DNA of 64,000 nt from Alteromonas sp. KUL49. Its GTDB lineage: Bacteria; Pseudomonadota; Gammaproteobacteria; Enterobacterales; Alteromonadaceae. Under the pieces are notes generated by a model, which did no database searches, was not told the DNA's origin, and was given only the letters and a program-made list of their open reading frames with translations. Location of the stretch: positions 62,001-126,000 of the forward strand of contig NZ_BJKL01000002.1 of NCBI RefSeq assembly GCF_006538345.1, read 5' to 3'. Below are positions 61,312 through 64,000 of the stretch, one piece after another. The number at the start of each line of letters is the position of its first letter. The first letter of the stretch is position 1. The position numbers and the translations under genes are program-made.

Positions 61312-64000
61312 GTGCGCTTAACCCAAGCTTGTTCTTTTTTTGTTGTCTGGCTTACTTTGATTGGAATTTTTCCCTCTCAAGCCAGCGCCATCGAAATAGC
61401 TGATCTTCAATTTACCAAACTCAGTAATGAGGATGGCTTGTCGAGCACCACTGTTTTAGACATCGTAGAAGACCACAACGGTTACATATGGCTGGCGACA
61501 ATGAACGGCCTCAACCGATACTCAGGTTACGAAGTTAAGCAATACCATCCCTCAGATACTAATCCCAACTCACTTCCCAGTGGTTTTGTCTTTAAGTTGT
61601 TAGTGCATTCTAATGGTGACCTATGGGCCGCGACTAACGCTGGAATAGCACGATATCGTCCTGAGAGTGACGACTTCGAAATTATTGATACTAATAATTC
61701 AATTATAAAGTCTAATGCTATCTCAGCGGTAAACGAAGCCGTTAATGGTGACGTACTATTCGCCGATGACAAATTTGTGTATCGGTATTCTCTTGATGAA
61801 AATACCGTTGTTCAGAAGATAAGGGTTTTTGACTCAAACACATTTGTTAAGCACATATTCGATGAAACCTCTAGAACATGGGTGGGTTCCAAAACCCTCG
61901 GCGGAGCAATCATCAACAAAACTGATAATAAGGTAACATCACTAACTGACGTGAACTTTTGGGGTATATCACTTCCCGTATCTTCATTTCATGCTACCAA
62001 GGTTATAAAGGGTAATTACTGGCTTGCTACAGACCAAGGTATATATATTTTATCAGCGCAAGGCGCTGAAATAGCGCACATTAACGGTGAGTTCCTCAAT
62101 TCCAGTTCATCAGTAGACGTGTTTTCTTTGGAAGAAGTGGATGGAAATGTATGGCTCGGAACGAACAATGGCCTCTACATCATCACTGATTCCATCGCCT
62201 CTCCGACCCAACTTACAAAAGACCACATAACGCACATTTCCAATACGAACTCAAGTGTATCAGAGGTCTATCAAAACGTTTTTCCCAGTATTCTTCACGA
62301 CAGGAACGGGTCGGTTTGGCTGGGTTCTGTTCAAGGTGCTCTCCGTCACCATAAAGACTTTTCAACTGTGAGATATTATTCCAGTGAAAGCATCACTGAG
62401 GGAGAATCATCTTTCGCAACTATTTGGGGAATTAGTCAAAGTAGTGATGGGAATATTTATTTCGCCGCTCAACAAGAAGGCGTTGGTTTGTTTGAGAAAT
62501 CGACGGGAAATATCAGTTACCTCGAGCAACGACCTACCTTACCAACTCACCTAACATATTGGGACTTAGCTATAGACAGCAAAGACAACTTTTGGGTTGC
62601 TAGTTCTGATGGTTTGCTCGTGTATAGAAAGACGGGTGGAGTACTAAACTTAGTTCACCACTACTTTAAAGGTGAGTTTATTGATTACATCCACCAAGGC
62701 AATGGTAAGACATGGGTATGGCTAGGAGATACAGGGTTAAATGCCGTCAATGAGAACCTTATCGGTGCCGAGGATTCCGTTGACGTATATGACTTGCAAG
62801 GCGATCACGAGATCGCTCTACCCATTTATTCTGACGAAGAAAATAGGTTGTGGCTTCGTAAAAACGATGGCCTCTCTATTTTCGACGTGAATACATCTCA
62901 AGTGATCGCGCATGTGGGTTCAGATCAAGGATTGAACTCTATGCCCTATAGTGTTTACGAAACAAGCGATGCTTATTGGGTGACCACTCGTTCGGACGGT
63001 GTTGTTCAGATGAACAAGACTACATTTGATATTGAGAATAAGCAGGTTAAAAGTGACAATTTTGGATACATTTACTCCTCGATAGGAATCGACAAAAATA
63101 TTTGGTACGCAGACAATGGCGGAATACACCAAATATCGCTTCCGAGCTTGGAGAAGACGCTTTCGATTAGTAATCAACAGTTAGAATTCAATTCGTTAGG
63201 GGAAAGCGCAGTACTTATCACTAAAGAAAACGAAGTCTTTTTTGCCGGTAATAAAGGCTTTAATGCAATTGCGCAATCAAGTATCAATGACTCTGACAAT
63301 AACGACGCTGTTACACTTGCCCCAGAACTCATAGAATTTAGTATATTTGGCACTCCATCTCAGAGTAGAAAGTCTTTGACTACTACGCAGGGCGCATTAG
63401 AAGAGAACTTTGTATACAGTACTCCTGTAACTTATATCGATGAAAAAACGCTTGAATACTTCGAGTCTCGCTTCAGTATTTCATTTGGCCTGTTAAACCC
63501 ACACTACACTGATAATGTAACTTACAGGTACAGATTGATTGGGTTAGATAATGATTGGATTTATATAGGTACTAACAGAACAGCTCAGTTCAATAATGTT
63601 AGCTTTGGCAGTTACACGTTTGAAGTACAAGCTCGCGAAGCTGGTAAAGAATGGTCAGACAGTCGAGTGCTTGCAATCAATGTCAATCGCCCTCCTTGGT
63701 TACATAGTGTTGCTCTAGTATTTTATGCGTTGCTGGTAACTGTCGCTCTTGCATTCACAGTTCGTCAGTATCAAATCCGAAAGGCAAATCAGTTAGCGAT
63801 TCGAGAATCTGAAGAACGATTAAAGCTCACACTTTGGAGCTCTGGCGACGAACTATGGGATTGGGACGTATATCGAGGGCAAGTTTACCGTGCAAATACT
63901 TGGGGAACGTTAGATTTTCCGCAAGACGACATCCGAACTACAGGGGCTTATGACGCTAATATCCACCCCAATGATTTACCTCGTGTGCAAAAAGCGCTTA
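61312..64000 (+). CDS. Sensor protein with two-component regulator propeller, Y_Y_Y and PAS domains (3' part outside window)
   Basis: At least 896 residues, open at the window end. GTG start at 61312, signal segment (WLTLIGIFPSQASA), then about 13 regulator-propeller repeats with the pattern D..G.lW.gT..GL.ry (for example EDHNGYIWLATMNGLNRYSG and LEEVDGNVWLGTNNGLYI). Next come a Y_Y_Y domain (VTYRYRLIGLDNDWIYIGTN), one transmembrane helix (SVALVFYALLVTVALAFTV) and a cytoplasmic PAS domain (ESEERLKLTLWSSGDELWDWD). The missing C-terminus could be a GGDEF/EAL or histidine-kinase output; it senses a periplasmic signal. Confidence 0.88.
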   Translation, partial: MRLTQACSFFVVWLTLIGIFPSQASAIEIADLQFTKLSNEDGLSSTTVLDIVEDHNGYIWLATMNGLNRYSGYEVKQYHPSDTNPNSLPSGFVFKLLVHSNGDLWAATNAGIARYRPESDDFEIIDTNNSIIKSNAISAVNEAVNGDVLFADDKFVYRYSLDENTVVQKIRVFDSNTFVKHIFDETSRTWVGSKTLGGAIINKTDNKVTSLTDVNFWGISLPVSSFHATKVIKGNYWLATDQGIYILSAQGAEIAHINGEFLNSSSSVDVFSLEEVDGNVWLGTNNGLYIITDSIASPTQLTKDHITHISNTNSSVSEVYQNVFPSILHDRNGSVWLGSVQGALRHHKDFSTVRYYSSESITEGESSFATIWGISQSSDGNIYFAAQQEGVGLFEKSTGNISYLEQRPTLPTHLTYWDLAIDSKDNFWVASSDGLLVYRKTGGVLNLVHHYFKGEFIDYIHQGNGKTWVWLGDTGLNAVNENLIGAEDSVDVYDLQGDHEIALPIYSDEENRLWLRKNDGLSIFDVNTSQVIAHVGSDQGLNSMPYSVYETSDAYWVTTRSDGVVQMNKTTFDIENKQVKSDNFGYIYSSIGIDKNIWYADNGGIHQISLPSLEKTLSISNQQLEFNSLGESAVLITKENEVFFAGNKGFNAIAQSSINDSDNNDAVTLAPELIEFSIFGTPSQSRKSLTTTQGALEENFVYSTPVTYIDEKTLEYFESRFSISFGLLNPHYTDNVTYRYRLIGLDNDWIYIGTNRTAQFNNVSFGSYTFEVQAREAGKEWSDSRVLAINVNRPPWLHSVALVFYALLVTVALAFTVRQYQIRKANQLAIRESEERLKLTLWSSGDELWDWDVYRGQVYRANTWGTLDFPQDDIRTTGAYDANIHPNDLPRVQKAL

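Noticed and set aside
1..64000. CRISPR arrays, tRNA or rRNA genes
   Set aside because: I saw no regularly spaced repeats and no cloverleaf-like or rRNA-like sequence; I did not run a dedicated scan.

Overview
The window looks like a chromosome segment from a marine gammaproteobacterium of the Alteromonadaceae (Alteromonas-like). The evidence is the protein make-up and the gene order, which follows the Escherichia coli neighbourhood pheA-tyrA-aroF ... rplS-trmD-rimM-rpsP ... ffh-ypjD-yfjD. That core backbone is interrupted by two stretches of accessory DNA.

Region 1 (1-12.6 kb), core. It holds the 5' part of aspS, a DUF72 gene, a GGDEF-EAL membrane protein, a CrsA/CrsR-like partner-switching pair (STAS protein plus a REC-PP2C-HATPase regulator), a YciH/SUI1 factor, a double-receiver response regulator, then pheA behind a phenylalanine-rich leader peptide and attenuator, and tyrA-aroF behind a TyrR-like box. 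The CrsR-like and double-receiver genes each carry one single-base frameshift.

Region 2 (12.6-38.2 kb), a genomic island between aroF and rplS, where E. coli has yfiRNB. It carries about 30 small genes, nearly all on the minus strand. Many encode secreted, lipoprotein or membrane proteins; others are methyltransferases, a DsbA-like protein, a PhyH-like dioxygenase, a membrane-tethered lipoyl domain, a low-molecular-weight phosphatase and two PEP-CTERM-like proteins. From about 31.2 to 38.1 kb the spacers carry integron attC-like sites (RYYYAAC ... GTTRRRY pairs directly before the gene ends). An attI/attC-like GCCTAAC box marks the right edge, beside the rplS terminator. No integron integrase is present, so this resembles an integrase-less cassette array. 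The right-edge cassette encodes a DUF5343 protein and a Swt1-like HEPN protein in overlapping frames. An IS3-family (IS407-like) element with 4-bp target duplications sits at the start codon of one small gene, and several gene remnants are present.

Region 3 (38.3-40.3 kb), core: rplS-trmD-rimM-rpsP, transcribed leftwards.

Region 4 (40.4-53.5 kb), accessory between rpsP and ffh. It contains an MsbA-type ABC exporter, an RND efflux pair (the pump frameshifted at a T7 tract), a TerB-like protein, a three-gene SMC/condensin-like operon in the order ATPase-E-like-F-like, and a secreted histidine-rich protein.

Region 5 (53.6-64 kb), core: ffh, a CcsA-like ypjD, a CorB/CorC-type transporter, a small conserved protein, sixA, a large M16 (insulinase) peptidase, and the start of a periplasmic-propeller sensor protein that runs off the window.

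Three single-base frameshifts in otherwise conserved genes raise the possibility of residual assembly errors. All family names come from reading motifs by eye; no database search was run.
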